Counted from the stretch's first letter, positions 29,080 to 40,832 are shown. The stretch is DNA of 64,000 nt from Pseudomonas sp. L5B5 (GCF_020520285.1 NZ_CP084742.1:4154001-4218000), one strand, 5' to 3'. The notes: generated by a model not told the origin, from the letters alone. Program-made: numbers and translations.

Positions 29080-30183
29080 CTAGCTCAGGCGCGCAAACCA
29101 GCGCCCGTTTTCATTGGCCGCACGGCCATCGATCTCCAGCTCGGTCAGGCTCGACAGCACCCGTGGCAGCGGCCATCCACTGGCGAGCGCCAGGGCTTCG
29201 CTGCTGTGGGGTGCGGCCTGCAGCAGGGCCAGCAGCGGATGCGCGCTGCTGGCCATCGGTTCGACGGCGGGCGGCAGGCGCTGCCAACCCTGGAGAGTCT
29301 CGAGGATGTGGTGGACGCTTTCGACCAGCACCGCGCCATCTCGAATCAGTTGATGGCAGCCCCGGGCGCCGGGGTGATGGATCGAACCGGGAATGGCATA
29401 AACCTCGCGGCCCTGCTCCGCGGCCAGCCGGGCAGTGATCAGCGAACCACTGGCCACGCTGGCTTCTACCACCAGTACGCCCAGGGACAGGCCGCTGATA
29501 ATCCGGTTACGCCTGGGGAAGTGCTCCGGGCGTGGACCAGTGTCCAGGGAAAATTCGGAAACCAGCGCGCTGCCCTGATCGATCATGGCCCGGGCCAGGT
29601 CCCGGTGCCGCTGTGGATAACAATTTTCCAGGCCGGTGCCGAGCACCCCCACCGTGCGCCCGCCGACGTCCAGCGCCGCCCTGTGGGCAGCCCCGTCGAT
29701 GCCCAGGGCCAGGCCACTGGTAATGACAAAACCCGCCTCGGCCAGGCTGCGGGAAAACGCCGTGGCGGTATCCAGCCCCGGCTTCGAGGCGCGTCGACTG
29801 CCCACCAGCGCCAGCTGCGGCCACTCGAGGATCGCCGGGTCACCGGCGACGAACAGCAGGGGCGGGGCATCCTGCAACTGGGCCAGCAACGCCGGGTAGC
29901 CGGGCTGGTCCCACATCAGCAAATGCCGGCCCGGGCCGTCTATCCAGGCCAATGCGCGCCCGGCCCCCTCACGCACTTCGGCGCTGCGCCGGGCGTCGGC
30001 ACAGACCGCCGGCATCCCCAGGGACTGCCAGGCCGCCGCCGGGGCGCTCAGGGCCCTGGCCGCGCCACCGAAGGCCTGGAGCAGGCGTTGAAAACGCATG
30101 GGGCCCAAGCCGGGCAAGCCATGCAAACGTAGGCGGGCTTCCAGTTCCGCAGGGGAAATGGCGGCGGCGGTCGACTGTGACAT
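29080..30183 (-). CDS. dprA: DNA processing protein DprA
   Basis: 367 aa. Binds incoming single-stranded DNA and loads RecA in natural transformation. Rossmann-like fold with LVGSRRASKPGLDTA and the signature ITSGLALGIDGAAHRAAL. C-terminal winged-helix domain (residues about 300-367, HPLLALLQAAPHSSEALA). An exact DnaA box (29612-29620) lies within the coding sequence. Confidence 0.96.
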   Translation of the reverse strand: MSQSTAAAISPAELEARLRLHGLPGLGPMRFQRLLQAFGGAARALSAPAAAWQSLGMPAVCADARRSAEVREGAGRALAWIDGPGRHLLMWDQPGYPALLAQLQDAPPLLFVAGDPAILEWPQLALVGSRRASKPGLDTATAFSRSLAEAGFVITSGLALGIDGAAHRAALDVGGRTVGVLGTGLENCYPQRHRDLARAMIDQGSALVSEFSLDTGPRPEHFPRRNRIISGLSLGVLVVEASVASGSLITARLAAEQGREVYAIPGSIHHPGARGCHQLIRDGAVLVESVHHILETLQGWQRLPPAVEPMASSAHPLLALLQAAPHSSEALALASGWPLPRVLSSLTELEIDGRAANENGRWFARLS

Positions 30184-30563
30184 GGATCATCCTTGATCGT
30201 CATGGCTCCGGCCTGCGCCGGAACAAGCTGTGGATAAGTCTGTTGGTAACTTGTTGAGGAATACCTTCTTGCGAAGCGGCTGCCGCTTGCCCGGGCACTG
30301 TGGGCCTGCCCCGGCCAACGGGGAGCGGGCGAGCCATCGGCACACCACTGCAGGAGCCGGGGGACAAGGCTGCAGCCCAGGGACGGCAAGGCGAACAGTG
30401 ATTTCCTCGGGGGCTGAATCCCTTTATCATGTGCATTCGCGTGAAACGCCAGAGCCTGCGCGGCTCGCTCCTTCCCAGAGCACGTTTTGCATCGGCGCCC
30501 CAGGTCCAGGACCTGCCAGGACGTCGAATCCGCCTTCATTTCACACGTGTAGCAATTACGTCT
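30184..30563. other. Gene-free interval between divergent dprA and def
   Basis: 380 bases with no convincing gene. It holds an exact DnaA box (30229-30237) and the promoters of the two divergent units. A minus-strand segment near 30360-30410 reads [14 protein letters not shown] in one frame, reminiscent of a signal-peptide start, but no intact reading frame follows. In P. aeruginosa the LysM gene tsaP lies here; it is absent. Confidence 0.55.
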
Positions 30564-31070
30564 ATGGCCATTTTAAACATCCTCGAATTCCCCGACTCGC
30601 GCCTGCGCACTATCGCCAAACCCGTGGCCGTAGTGGACGACGAAGTGCGCCGGTTGGTCGACGACATGTTTGAAACAATGTATGAGGCCCCCGGCATCGG
30701 CCTGGCGGCGACCCAGGTCAACGTGCACCTGCGCGTGGTAGTCATGGACCTGTCCGAAGATCGCAGCGAGCCCCGGGTCTTCATCAACCCCGAGTTCGAA
30801 TCCCTGACCGACGAAATGGACCAGTACCAGGAAGGCTGCCTGTCGGTACCGGGTTTCTATGAAAACGTCGACCGTCCGCAGCGGGTCAAGGTCAAGGCCC
30901 TGGACCGCGATGGCCAGCCCTACGAACTGATCGCCGAAGGCTTGCTGGCTGTGTGCATCCAGCATGAATGCGACCACCTGAACGGCAAGCTGTTCGTCGA
31001 CTACCTGTCCACGCTCAAGCGTGACCGGATCAAGAAGAAGCTGGAAAAGCAGCATCGCCAGCAGGCTTGA
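30564..31070 (+). CDS. def: Peptide deformylase
   Basis: 168 aa. Removes the formyl group from new polypeptides. All three motifs are intact: [17 protein letters not shown] and HECDHLNG (metal ligands Cys and two His). The ATG at 30564 gives MAILNILEF, the family N-terminus; longer in-frame extension upstream lacks support. It leads def-fmt-rsmB-trkA. Confidence 0.97.
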   Translation: MAILNILEFPDSRLRTIAKPVAVVDDEVRRLVDDMFETMYEAPGIGLAATQVNVHLRVVVMDLSEDRSEPRVFINPEFESLTDEMDQYQEGCLSVPGFYENVDRPQRVKVKALDRDGQPYELIAEGLLAVCIQHECDHLNGKLFVDYLSTLKRDRIKKKLEKQHRQQA

Positions 31071-31082
31071 TGGCCGTCTTGC

Positions 31083-31110
31083 AAAGGCTTGCCATGGCAA
31101 GCCTTTTTCT
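31083..31110 (+). terminator. Terminator-like palindrome between def and fmt
   Basis: A near-perfect inverted repeat (AGGCTTGCC / GGCAAGCCT) followed by TTTTTCTTTT. It lies in the 69-base def-fmt gap, so it may attenuate transcription into fmt rather than end it fully. Confidence 0.75.
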
Positions 31111-31139
31111 TTTCCGCACCTTCGCAACCGAGAACTCCC

Positions 31140-32084
31140 ATGACTGAGCCACTGCGCATCGTCTTTGCCGGCACCCCAGAATTCGCCGCCGAACACCTCA
31201 AGGCCCTGCTCGACAGCCCGTACGAGATCGTGGCCGTCTACACCCAGCCGGATCGCCCAGCCGGCCGCGGGCAGAAGCTGATGCCGAGCGCGGTCAAGGC
31301 GCTGGCCGTGAACCATGCAATTCCGGTCTATCAGCCGCAGACCCTGCGCAATGCCGAGGCCCAGGCCGAACTGGCGGCACTCGAGCCGGACCTGATGGTG
31401 GTGGTGGCCTACGGTCTGATCCTGCCCCAGGCGGTGCTGGATATCCCACGCCTGGGCTGCATCAACAGCCATGCCTCGCTGCTGCCACGCTGGCGTGGCG
31501 CAGCGCCGATCCAGCGTGCCGTGCAAGCCGGCGACGCCGAGAGCGGCGTCACCGTGATGCGCATGGAAGCGGGCCTGGATACCGGACCGATGCTGCTCAA
31601 GGTGGTCACCCCGATCAACGCCGAAGACACCGGCGGCACCCTGCACGACCGCCTCGCGCAAATGGGCCCGGGCGCAGTGGTGCAAGCCATCGCCGGCCTG
31701 GCCGATGGCAGCCTGCAAGGTGAAGTGCAGGACGACAGCCTGGCCACCTACGCCCACAAGCTGAACAAGGACGAAGCGCGCATCGACTGGAGCCGCCCCG
31801 CCGTGGAGCTGGAGCGCCTGGTCCGCGCCTTCAACCCGTGGCCGGTGTGCCACAGCACCCTCGACGGTGAAAGCGTGAAGGTATTGGCCGCCAATCTGTC
31901 CACAGGCAAGGGCGCCCCTGGCGAAGTCCTCTGCGCCAGCAAGGACGGCCTGGTCGTCGCCTGTGGTGATGGCGCCCTGAGCCTGACCCGCCTGCAATTG
32001 CCCGGCGGCAAGGCCCTGGCCTTCAGCGACCTGTTCAACAGCCGCCGCGAGAAGTTCGCCAGTGGCAAGGTGCTCGGCCAATGA
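31140..32084 (+). CDS. fmt: Methionyl-tRNA formyltransferase
   Basis: 314 aa. Formylates initiator Met-t[17 protein letters not shown] at the start, the folate-binding [13 protein letters not shown] and the catalytic Asn/His region (INSHASLLP) are intact. The stop overlaps rsmB by four bases (ATGA). Confidence 0.97.
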   Translation: MTEPLRIVFAGTPEFAAEHLKALLDSPYEIVAVYTQPDRPAGRGQKLMPSAVKALAVNHAIPVYQPQTLRNAEAQAELAALEPDLMVVVAYGLILPQAVLDIPRLGCINSHASLLPRWRGAAPIQRAVQAGDAESGVTVMRMEAGLDTGPMLLKVVTPINAEDTGGTLHDRLAQMGPGAVVQAIAGLADGSLQGEVQDDSLATYAHKLNKDEARIDWSRPAVELERLVRAFNPWPVCHSTLDGESVKVLAANLSTGKGAPGEVLCASKDGLVVACGDGALSLTRLQLPGGKALAFSDLFNSRREKFASGKVLGQ

Positions 32085-33391
32085 ACCCACGCCTGGCCGC
32101 CGCCCGCGCCCTGGCCGCCGTCCTCAGCGGCAAGGCCTCACTGAACAGCTCACTGCCGGGACAGTTGGACAAGGTCGACGAGCGTGACCGTGGCCTGACC
32201 CAGGACCTCGCTTTCGGCACCGCCCGCTGGCAACCGCGCCTGGACCTGCTGGCCGCGCAATTGCTGCAGAAGCCGTTCAAGGCCGCTGACGCCGATGTCC
32301 AGGCGCTGCTGCTGGTGGGCCTGTACCAGCTGTTCTACACCCGTATCCCGGCCCATGCCGCCATCGGCGAGACCGTCGGTTGTGCCGACAAGCTCAAGAA
32401 GCCCTGGGCCAAGGGCCTGCTCAATGCCGTGCTGCGCCGCGCCCAACGTGAAGGCCAGGAGCTGCTTGCCGGCATGGAGCGCGACCCGGTAGTGCGCACC
32501 GCCCATCCACGCTGGTTGCAGAAGTCGCTCAAGGCGTTCTGGCCCGAGCAGTGGGAAGCCATCTGCGCTGCCAACAATGCCCATCCGCCGATGATCCTGC
32601 GGGTCAACCGTCGCCACCACAGCCGTGATGCCTACCTGGCGCTGCTGGCCGAGGCGGGCGTTGGCGCCAGCGCCTGCCAGTACAGCCGAGACGGCATCGT
32701 GCTGGCCGAAGCCTGCGACGTGCGCGGCCTGCCGGGCTTCGCCCAGGGCTGGGTCAGCGTGCAGGACGAAGCCGCGCAACTGGCCGCCGACCTGCTGGAC
32801 CTGGCCCCTGGACAACGGGTGCTGGATGCCTGCTGTGCTCCTGGCGGCAAGACCTGCCACATCCTCGAAGCCGAGCCGGCCCTGGCCGGCGTGGTGGCCG
32901 TGGACCTGGAAGCCAAGCGCCTGGTACGGGTGCGGGAAAACCTCGACCGCCTGGGGCTCGACGCTCAACTGATCGCCGCCGACGGCCGCGACACCCAGGC
33001 CTGGTGGGACGGCAAGCTGTTCCAGCGCATTCTGCTGGACGCGCCGTGCTCGGCCACCGGGGTGATCCGCCGGCACCCGGACATCAAGCTGACCCGTCAG
33101 CCCGACGACATCGCGGCCCTGGCGCAACTGCAAGGCGAGCTGCTGGATACCCTGTGGCAAACCCTCGAGGTGGGCGGCATCCTGGTCTACGCCACCTGCT
33201 CGACCCTGCCCACCGAGAATACCGAGGTGATGGCGGCCTTTCTCGCCCGCACTCCGGGTGCCCGGGAGCTGGACCTGGCCACCGAAGCCGGCCTGCGCCA
33301 ACCCCACGGCCGCCAGCTGCTGGCCCGGGAAGGCGGCCACGACGGCTTCTACTATGCCAAGCTGATCAAGATCGCCGCTTCACGCGGGTAA
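32081..33391 (+). CDS. rsmB: 16S rRNA m5C967 methyltransferase
   Basis: 436 aa. An N-terminal NusB-like RNA-binding domain (about residues 1-140) precedes a SAM-dependent methyltransferase: [14 protein letters not shown] (SAM site), [12 protein letters not shown] and [11 protein letters not shown], the last two carrying the two catalytic Cys. Coupled to fmt by overlap and followed by trkA 24 bases on. Confidence 0.96.
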   Translation: MNPRLAAARALAAVLSGKASLNSSLPGQLDKVDERDRGLTQDLAFGTARWQPRLDLLAAQLLQKPFKAADADVQALLLVGLYQLFYTRIPAHAAIGETVGCADKLKKPWAKGLLNAVLRRAQREGQELLAGMERDPVVRTAHPRWLQKSLKAFWPEQWEAICAANNAHPPMILRVNRRHHSRDAYLALLAEAGVGASACQYSRDGIVLAEACDVRGLPGFAQGWVSVQDEAAQLAADLLDLAPGQRVLDACCAPGGKTCHILEAEPALAGVVAVDLEAKRLVRVRENLDRLGLDAQLIAADGRDTQAWWDGKLFQRILLDAPCSATGVIRRHPDIKLTRQPDDIAALAQLQGELLDTLWQTLEVGGILVYATCSTLPTENTEVMAAFLARTPGARELDLATEAGLRQPHGRQLLAREGGHDGFYYAKLIKIAASRG

Positions 33392-33415
33392 GCACAAGAA
33401 CCTAGGGAGTAGTGG

Positions 33416-34789
33416 ATGAAGATCATCATCCTCGGCGCCGGACAAGTAGGCGGCACGCTGGCGGAACACCTGGCCAGCGAAGCCAATGACATTACCGTGG
33501 TGGATACCGACGGCGAACGCCTGCGCGATCTCGGCGATCGCCTGGACATCCGCACGGTGCAAGGTCGCGGCTCGTTCCCCACGGTGCTGCGCCAGGCCGG
33601 CGCCGATGACGCCGACATGCTGGTGGCGGTGACCAACAGCGATGAAACCAACATGGTGGCCTGCCAGGTCGCCCACACCCTGTTCCACACCCCGACCAAG
33701 ATCGCCCGGGTGCGCGAGGCCGCCTACCTGACCCGTGCAGGCCTGTTCGACAACGATGCGATCCCGGTGGATGTGCTGATCAGCCCGGAACAGGTGGTGA
33801 CCAACTACATCAAGCGCCTGATCGAGCACCCCGGGTCCCTGCAGGTGATCGACTTCTACGAGGGCAAGGCCCAGCTGGTGGCGGTCAAGGCCTACTACGG
33901 TGGCCCGCTGGTCGGCCAGCAACTGCGCCAGTTGCGCGAACACATGCCTAACGTCGACACGCGAGTGGCGGCGATCTTCCGGCGCGACCGGCCGATCATG
34001 CCCACCGGCGACACGGTGATCGAGGCCGACGACGAGGTGTTCTTCATCGCCGCCAAGGCCCACATCCGCGCGGTGATGAGCGAGATGCGCCGACTGGAGG
34101 AATCCTACAAGCGCATCGTCATCGCCGGTGGCGGGCAGATCGGCGAGCGCCTGGCCGAGGCCATCGAGAGCCGCTACCAGGTCAAGATCATCGAAATGAA
34201 CCCGGCCCGCTGCCGGTACCTCTCCGATACCCTGGACAGCACCGTGGTGCTGCAGGGCAGCGCCTCGAACCGCGACCTGCTGCTGGAAGAGAACATTGCC
34301 GACGCCGACATCTTCCTGGCCCTGACCAACGACGACGAGGCCAATATCATGTCCTCGCTGCTGGCCAAGCGCCTGGGCGCGAAGAAGGTCATGACCATCA
34401 TCAACAACCCGGCCTATGTCGACCTGATCCAGGGCGGCGACATCGATATCGCCATCAGCCCGCAGCTGGCCACCATCGGCACCCTCCTGGCCCACGTGCG
34501 CCGCGGCGATATCGTCAGCGTGCACTCCCTGCGCCGGGGCGCCGCAGAAGCCATCGAGGCGGTCGCCCACGGCGACGCCAAGTCGAGCAAGGTGATCGGG
34601 CGCGCCATCGAGAACATCGGCCTGCCACCGGGAACCACCATCGGCGCGGTGATCCGTGACGAAGAAGTACTGATCGCCCACGATGACACGGTGATCGAAG
34701 CCGGGGACCACGTGATCCTGTTCCTTGTGGATAAAAAGCATATCCGCGACGTGGAGAAGCTGTTCCACGTGGGCCTGAGTTTCTTCTGA
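33416..34789 (+). CDS. trkA: Trk potassium uptake regulatory protein TrkA
   Basis: 457 aa. Peripheral gating ring of the TrkH/TrkG potassium channel. Two RCK repeats, each with an NAD fold: [18 protein letters not shown] at the N-terminus and [18 protein letters not shown] near residue 233. TrkA-C domains follow each. The 3' end has an exact DnaA box (34726-34734, encoding the VDKK region) and a parS-like half-site at 34761. Confidence 0.97.
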   Translation: MKIIILGAGQVGGTLAEHLASEANDITVVDTDGERLRDLGDRLDIRTVQGRGSFPTVLRQAGADDADMLVAVTNSDETNMVACQVAHTLFHTPTKIARVREAAYLTRAGLFDNDAIPVDVLISPEQVVTNYIKRLIEHPGSLQVIDFYEGKAQLVAVKAYYGGPLVGQQLRQLREHMPNVDTRVAAIFRRDRPIMPTGDTVIEADDEVFFIAAKAHIRAVMSEMRRLEESYKRIVIAGGGQIGERLAEAIESRYQVKIIEMNPARCRYLSDTLDSTVVLQGSASNRDLLLEENIADADIFLALTNDDEANIMSSLLAKRLGAKKVMTIINNPAYVDLIQGGDIDIAISPQLATIGTLLAHVRRGDIVSVHSLRRGAAEAIEAVAHGDAKSSKVIGRAIENIGLPPGTTIGAVIRDEEVLIAHDDTVIEAGDHVILFLVDKKHIRDVEKLFHVGLSFF

Positions 34790-34822
34790 CCGAATGCGGT
34801 CTTGTCCACAGGAGTGACGACA

Positions 34823-35140
34823 ATGCTGGAATCGCTGGAAAAAATGCTCGCCAAGGGTGTGGATAACCCCCTGCTGCGCTTCGGCCTCGGCAAGGGTTAC
34901 CTGGACCAGGGAGAGTGCGCCAGGGCGGCCGAACACCTGCAACAGTGCGTGGCGCTGGACCCCAAGTATTCCGCAGCCTGGAAACTGCTGGGCAAGGCCT
35001 TGCAGGGGCAGGGCGATGTGCAGGCGGCACGCCAGGCCTGGGAGCAGGGCCTGGAAGCGGCCCGGGCCCAGGGCGACAAGCAGGCGGAGAAGGAAATGAC
35101 CGTGTTCCTCAAGAAGCTCGAGCGCCTGGCCAAGGGCTGA
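34823..35140 (+). CDS. Small tetratricopeptide-repeat protein
   Basis: 105 aa. Two to three TPR units are visible: NPLLRFGLGKGYLDQGECARA, then LQQCVALDPKYSAAWKLLGK and ARQAWEQGLEAA, ending in charged helix. A likely adaptor protein of unknown partner. P. aeruginosa has an equivalent gene in the same place between trkA and pilZ. An exact DnaA box lies at its 5' end (34858-34866). Confidence 0.82.
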   Translation: MLESLEKMLAKGVDNPLLRFGLGKGYLDQGECARAAEHLQQCVALDPKYSAAWKLLGKALQGQGDVQAARQAWEQGLEAARAQGDKQAEKEMTVFLKKLERLAKG

Positions 35141-35264
35141 ACAACAGCCTGTAATCCCTGGTGCTGGCTGCGAGCGAGCGGAACGTCGGTGAAGGCGCTC
35201 GACACCGCCACCCCTCGGTCATTTTCGCAGCCTCTAGGGCTCGGCAGCGGCGACAGGGCCGGGC

Positions 35265-35504
35265 TCAGAGGTAGCGCAAGGCGATGCCTTCGGCGTCCAC
35301 CTGCACCACTTCCATGCGCACCCGGGGCGCGGCCACCGGCAGCCCCTGCACCTGGCCGTAGACCACCGCGCCCTTGGGCAACCGCGCCAGCTGCGGGCTT
35401 TGCACATAAACCCCGCTGGCCGAGAGGTTGCGGGTCTGCCCCAGGCATTCACCGAGGCTTTCGTGGGAAATCTTGATACGGAACGACTTGCGGTGATCGG
35501 ACAT
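35265..35504 (-). CDS. PilZ-domain protein, probable c-di-GMP binder
   Basis: 79 aa, essentially a single PilZ domain. The RxxxR motif (RKSFRIKI, residues 5-9) and the NxSxxG motif (NLSASGVYV) are both intact, so c-di-GMP binding is expected. ATG at 35504, chosen because it gives the domain directly; the frame extends upstream without family similarity. The target pathway is unknown. Confidence 0.85.
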   Translation of the reverse strand: MSDHRKSFRIKISHESLGECLGQTRNLSASGVYVQSPQLARLPKGAVVYGQVQGLPVAAPRVRMEVVQVDAEGIALRYL

Positions 35505-35528
35505 CTTCTGCGCCCTTGTCCAGTGTCC

Positions 35529-35559
35529 TGTGGATAATCCCTGAACGATGTTATCCACA
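35529..35559. promoter_or_regulatory. Inverted pair of exact DnaA boxes
   Basis: TGTGGATAA (35529-35537) and TTATCCACA (35551-35559), with 13 bases between, in the gap between pilZ and the acyltransferase gene. Each arm is a perfect DnaA 9-mer; together they form an inverted repeat that could also act as a hairpin. Confidence 0.7.
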
Positions 35560-35575
35560 GATCGTGTCGGCTCTG

Positions 35576-36463
35576 TCAGTACCAGCGCGCCTCGCCCGGC
35601 GGACGTTTCTTGAAGCGTTTCATGCTCCACATGTACTGGCTTGGATACGCAGCCACATAACGCTCGACCACCTTGCTCATGGCCGCGCAGGAGACTTCGG
35701 TGTCGGTGCTGTACATGTCCTCTGGAGCCGCCTCGAGGATCACCTTGTAGCCCGAGCCGTCGGGCAGGCGCAGGGCGTGGAGGAATACCCCGACCGCCTT
35801 GCCGCCGGCCAGCATGTTGGGCACGAACTTGCTGGTCAGGGCCTGGGTGGCGAAGAAGGGCACGAAGATCCCGGCGGATTCGGCCGGTTCAGGGTCCGCG
35901 GGAATGCCCACCGAGCCACCTTTGCGCACTTCCTTGATGACGCTGAGGATGCCTTCCTTGGTGGAGGCGGCCACGCGGTTGCCCAGCTGTACCCGCTGCT
36001 TGCGCAGCAGTTCGTCCACGGCCTTGAGCTTGGGTGGACGGTAGAAAATGATCGGTTTGCACTGGCTGCAGTAGAAGTGGTTGAGCACTTCCCAGTTGCC
36101 CAGGTGGCTGGTGATGCCCACCACGCCCTTGCCTGAAGCCAGCGCCTCCTTGAGCACCTCAAGGCCCTCGACTTCCCGTACCAGGGCGATGGAGCGCTCC
36201 GCCGGCCAGATCCAGGCACAGGCGCTTTCGGTCAGGGACTTGCCGATGTCTTTCAGGCTCTGTCCCACCAAACGCTCGCGTTCGACGGGGTCCATCTGTG
36301 GAAAACACTTGGCCAGGTTGATCCGCACCACGTCGCGGGAGCGGTTGGGCGTCTTCCACATGATCCAGCCAATGGCCGCGCCGACGGCCTGCACTGCGCG
36401 CCAGGGCAGCAAGGCAAACAATCGCAGGGCTCCCACCAGCAGGGCGCCTTTGAACTTATCCAC
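35576..36463 (-). CDS. Lipid A late acyltransferase (LpxL/HtrB family)
   Basis: 295 aa. Transfers an acyl chain to lipid A at the inner face of the inner membrane. One N-terminal hydrophobic segment (about residues 7-35), the catalytic HLGNWE motif, then IFYRPPK and GIPADPEPA. P. aeruginosa has an HtrB-type gene in the same place. The start is GTG at 36463 with AGGAG 7 bases upstream, and a DnaA box (36456-36464) overlaps it. Confidence 0.9.
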   Translation of the reverse strand: MDKFKGALLVGALRLFALLPWRAVQAVGAAIGWIMWKTPNRSRDVVRINLAKCFPQMDPVERERLVGQSLKDIGKSLTESACAWIWPAERSIALVREVEGLEVLKEALASGKGVVGITSHLGNWEVLNHFYCSQCKPIIFYRPPKLKAVDELLRKQRVQLGNRVAASTKEGILSVIKEVRKGGSVGIPADPEPAESAGIFVPFFATQALTSKFVPNMLAGGKAVGVFLHALRLPDGSGYKVILEAAPEDMYSTDTEVSCAAMSKVVERYVAAYPSQYMWSMKRFKKRPPGEARWY

Positions 36464-36554
36464 AGATGACTCCTGATCTCTTGGTCATGGCCTAGTCGCA
36501 GCCGGCTATTCTAACCGGCCATCGGCGCCTGTGCGAAAACGCCTGGCGTGGCGC

Positions 36555-37115
36555 TCATGGCGCCGGGGAGCTCATGCTTGGGTAGCGATCGCAGTCGCGG
36601 GTGTGGTCCATGACCATCCCCGAGGCCTGCATCAGGGCGTAGCAGATGGTCGGCCCGACAAAGGTGAAACCGGCCTTGCGCAGGCCACGGCTCATGGCCT
36701 CGGCCTCGGGCGTCACCGCCGGGACTTCGCTGCGGTCGGCGAAATGGTTGATCTTCGGTACACCGCCAACGAACGACCAGAGGAAGGCCACCGGATCGTC
36801 CAGCTCCAGCCAGGCCTGGGCATTGCGCCGTGCGGCCTCGAGCTTGAGGCGGTTGCGGATGATGCCCGGGTCGAGCATCAGCTCGTCGATCTCGGCATCG
36901 CTCATCTGTGCCACTCGCTGCACGTCGAAGTCGAACAGCACCTGGCGATAGCGCTCGCGCTTCTTGAGCACGGTGATCCATGACAACCCGGCCTGGAACC
37001 CTTCGAGCAATAACAACTCGAACAAGCGCTGCCCATCCCGCAGCGGCACGCCCCACTCCTGATCGTGATAAGCCATGTACAGCGGATCTTCGGTACACCA
37101 AAAGCAGCGTGGCAT
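36555..37115 (-). CDS. tag: DNA-3-methyladenine glycosylase I
   Basis: 186 aa. Excises 3-methyladenine from alkylated DNA. The zinc ligands Cys4 and His17 (PRCFWC...YHDQEWG) and the C-terminal His/Cys pair in MDHTRDCDRY are intact, as is the aromatic pocket SWITVLKKR. ATG at 37115 has TGGAG 5 bases upstream. The frame stays open far upstream antisense to glyQ, but that extension is spurious. Confidence 0.96.
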   Translation of the reverse strand: MPRCFWCTEDPLYMAYHDQEWGVPLRDGQRLFELLLLEGFQAGLSWITVLKKRERYRQVLFDFDVQRVAQMSDAEIDELMLDPGIIRNRLKLEAARRNAQAWLELDDPVAFLWSFVGGVPKINHFADRSEVPAVTPEAEAMSRGLRKAGFTFVGPTICYALMQASGMVMDHTRDCDRYPSMSSPAP

Positions 37116-37196
37116 AAGGCTCCAGGGGGCGTGTGCAGGATTGAATCGGGTATACTCCCGCTCCTTAAATCGCAGCCCAAGTAACAGGTGAATTTC

Positions 37197-38146
<950 letters not shown>

Positions 38147-38150
<4 letters not shown>

Positions 38151-40201
38151 GTGCGCAAGATTTCCTGGTTGAACTGGGCACTGAAGAACTGCCACCCAAG
38201 GCCCTGGGCACCCTGGCCGAGGCCTTTCTGGCCGGCATCGAAAAAGGCCTGCAGAGCGCTGGCCTGAGCTTTGAAGCCAAGCACGTCTACGCCGCGCCAC
38301 GGCGCCTGGCGGTACTGATCACCCAGCTGGCGACCCAGCAGCCGGACCGCAGCGTCAACCTCGACGGGCCGCCACGCCAGGCCGCCTTCGACGCCGAGGG
38401 CAACCCGACCCAGGCCGCCCTGGGCTTTGCCAAGAAGTGCGGCGTGGACCTCAGCGAGATCGACCAGAGCGGTCCGAAACTGCGCTACAGCCAGAGCATC
38501 CAGGGCAAGCCGACCGCCAGCCTGCTGCCGACCATCGTCGAGGATTCGCTCAACGACCTGCCGATTCCCAAGCGCATGCGCTGGGCCGCACGCAAGGAAG
38601 AGTTCGTGCGTCCGACCCAGTGGCTGGTCATGCTCCTGGGCGATGAGGTCATCGACTGCACCATCCTGGCCCAGAAGGCCGGCCGCGACTCCCGCGGCCA
38701 CCGCTTCCATCACCCGGAAAACGTGCGCATCACCGCGCCGGCCAACTACCTGGCCGACCTGCGCGCCGCCTACGTGCTGGCCGACGCCAACGAGCGCCGC
38801 GAGCTGATCAGCAAGCGCACCGAGGAACTGGCGCGCATGCAGGAAGGCACCGCCATCGTCCCGGCGGACCTGCTGGACGAAGTCACCGCCCTGGTGGAAT
38901 GGCCAGTGCCGCTGGTGTGCTCGTTCGAGGAGCGGTTCCTGGAAGTGCCCCAGGAAGCCCTGATCACCACCATGCAGGACAACCAGAAGTACTTCTGCCT
39001 GCTGGACGTGGATGGCAAGCTGCTGCCGCGCTTCATCACCGTGGCCAACATCGAGAGCAAGGACCCGCGCCAGATCGTCGAGGGCAACGAGAAAGTCGTT
39101 CGTCCACGCCTGACCGACGCCGAGTTCTTCTTCAAGCAGGACAAGAAGCAGAAACTCGAGGACTTCAACCTGCGCCTGCAGAACGTGGTCTTCCAGGAGA
39201 AGCTGGGCAGCGTCTACGACAAGGCCGAGCGGATCTCCAGGCTGGCGGCCTTCATTGCCCCGCGCATCGGTGGCGACGCCCAGCGCGCGGCCCGTGCCGG
39301 CCTGCTGTCCAAGTGCGACCTGGCCACCGAGATGGTCGGCGAGTTCCCGGAAATGCAAGGCATCGCCGGCTACTACTACGCCCTCAATGACGGCGAGCCG
39401 GAAGATGTGGCCCTGGCCCTGAACGAGCAGTACATGCCCCGTGGCGCCGGCGCCGAGCTGCCCAGCACCGTGACCGGTGCCGCCGTGGCCATTGCCGACA
39501 AGCTCGATACCCTGGTGGGGATCTTCGGCATCGGCATGCTGCCAACCGGTAGCAAGGACCCCTACGCCCTGCGCCGCGCGGCCCTGGGTGTACTGCGCAT
39601 CCTGATCGAGAAGAAATTCGACCTCGACCTGAACGAAGCCGTAGCCTTCGCCGTCAGCGCCTTCGGCACCAAGGTCAAGGCTGCCGGCCTGGCCGACCAA
39701 GTGCTGGAATTCATCTTCGACCGCCTGCGGGCCCGTTACGAAGACGAAGGCGTCGACGTGGCCACCTACCTGTCGGTGCGAGCCCTGAAGCCGGGTTCAG
39801 CCCTGGACTTCGACCAGCGCGTCCAGGCCGTGCAGGCGTTCCGCAAGCTGCCGGAAGCCGCTGCCCTGGCCGCGGTGAACAAGCGCGTTTCGAACCTGCT
39901 GAGCAAGATCGAAGGCAACGTGCCGACCACCATCGAAGCCAAGTACTTCGACAACGCCAACGAGTTCTCCCTGTACTCGGCGATCCAGCAGGCGGACCAG
40001 GCTGTCCAGCCCATGGCCGTGGCGCGTCAGTACAGCGAGACGCTGGCCCGCCTGGCCGCCCTGCGCGAGCCCGTGGACGCCTTCTTCGAGGCGGTGATGG
40101 TCAATGCCGAAGACGCCAATGTTCGGGCCAACCGCTACGCGCTGCTGGCGCGCTTGCGTGGCCTGTTCCTGGGCGTGGCTGACATTTCGGTACTGGGCTG
40201 A
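38147..40201 (+). CDS. glyS: Glycyl-tRNA synthetase beta subunit
   Basis: 684 aa. Recognises tRNA-Gly for the alpha2-beta2 enzyme. Begins [15 protein letters not shown], the family N-terminus. The C-terminal anticodon-binding region includes [11 protein letters not shown] and [22 protein letters not shown] overlap with glyQ gives translational coupling. Confidence 0.97.
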
Positions 40202-40217
40202 CAGGTAGGGAACTGCG

Positions 40218-40751
40218 GTGAAACTGCTGATACTCGATCGCGACGGCGTGATCAATTACGACTCCGATGCCTATATCAAATCGGTAGAGGAGTGGATGCC
40301 GATACCCGGATCGATCGAAGCCATTGCGCAGTTGAGCAAAGCCGGCTGGACGGTGGCGGTCGCCACCAACCAGTCCGGCATTGCCCGCGGCTACTACGAC
40401 CTGGCCACCCTCGATGCCATGCATGCGCGCCTGCGCGAGCTGGTGGCAGAGCAGGGTGGCGAGGTCGGGCTGGTCGTCTATTGCCCCCATGGGCCCGACG
40501 AAGGGTGCGCCTGTCGCAAACCGAAACCGGGCATGCTGCTGAACATTGCCGAGCATTACCAGGCAGAACTGACAGGTTTATGGTTTGTCGGTGACAGTCT
40601 CAGTGACCTGGAAGCAGCCAAGGCCGTCGATTGTCAGCCCATATTGGTAAAGACCGGAAAAGGCGAAAAGACCCTGGGGAAAACCCTACCGGTAGGCACC
40701 CTGATTTTTGACGACCTGGCGGCCGTTGCCGCTGAACTTATCCACAACTAG
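40218..40751 (+). CDS. gmhB: D-glycero-beta-D-manno-heptose 1,7-bisphosphate 7-phosphatase
   Basis: 177 aa HAD phosphatase of the heptose pathway for LPS inner core. Motif I LILDRDGVINYDS, motif II TNQSGIARGYYD, the zinc loop CPHGPDEGCACRKPKPGML with three Cys, and motif IV GDSLSDLEAA are all present. GTG start. An exact DnaA box (40738-40746) overlaps its stop codon. Confidence 0.95.
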   Translation: MKLLILDRDGVINYDSDAYIKSVEEWMPIPGSIEAIAQLSKAGWTVAVATNQSGIARGYYDLATLDAMHARLRELVAEQGGEVGLVVYCPHGPDEGCACRKPKPGMLLNIAEHYQAELTGLWFVGDSLSDLEAAKAVDCQPILVKTGKGEKTLGKTLPVGTLIFDDLAAVAAELIHN

Positions 40752-40832
40752 GCCCCTTCTGGCATCCTGACCAAGGACCGTTCGGGAGAGCGCTTTTTAA
40801 AACGGGCCATGCCCGCAATGGTAAATGCCGCT

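Noticed and set aside
30230..30673. Open frame upstream of and overlapping def
   Set aside because: No ribosome site, low-complexity composition, and overlaps def in another frame.
34761..34772. parS-like TGTTCCACGTGG in trkA
   Set aside because: Only the left half and core match; the right half (GCCT) differs, so it is probably coding coincidence.
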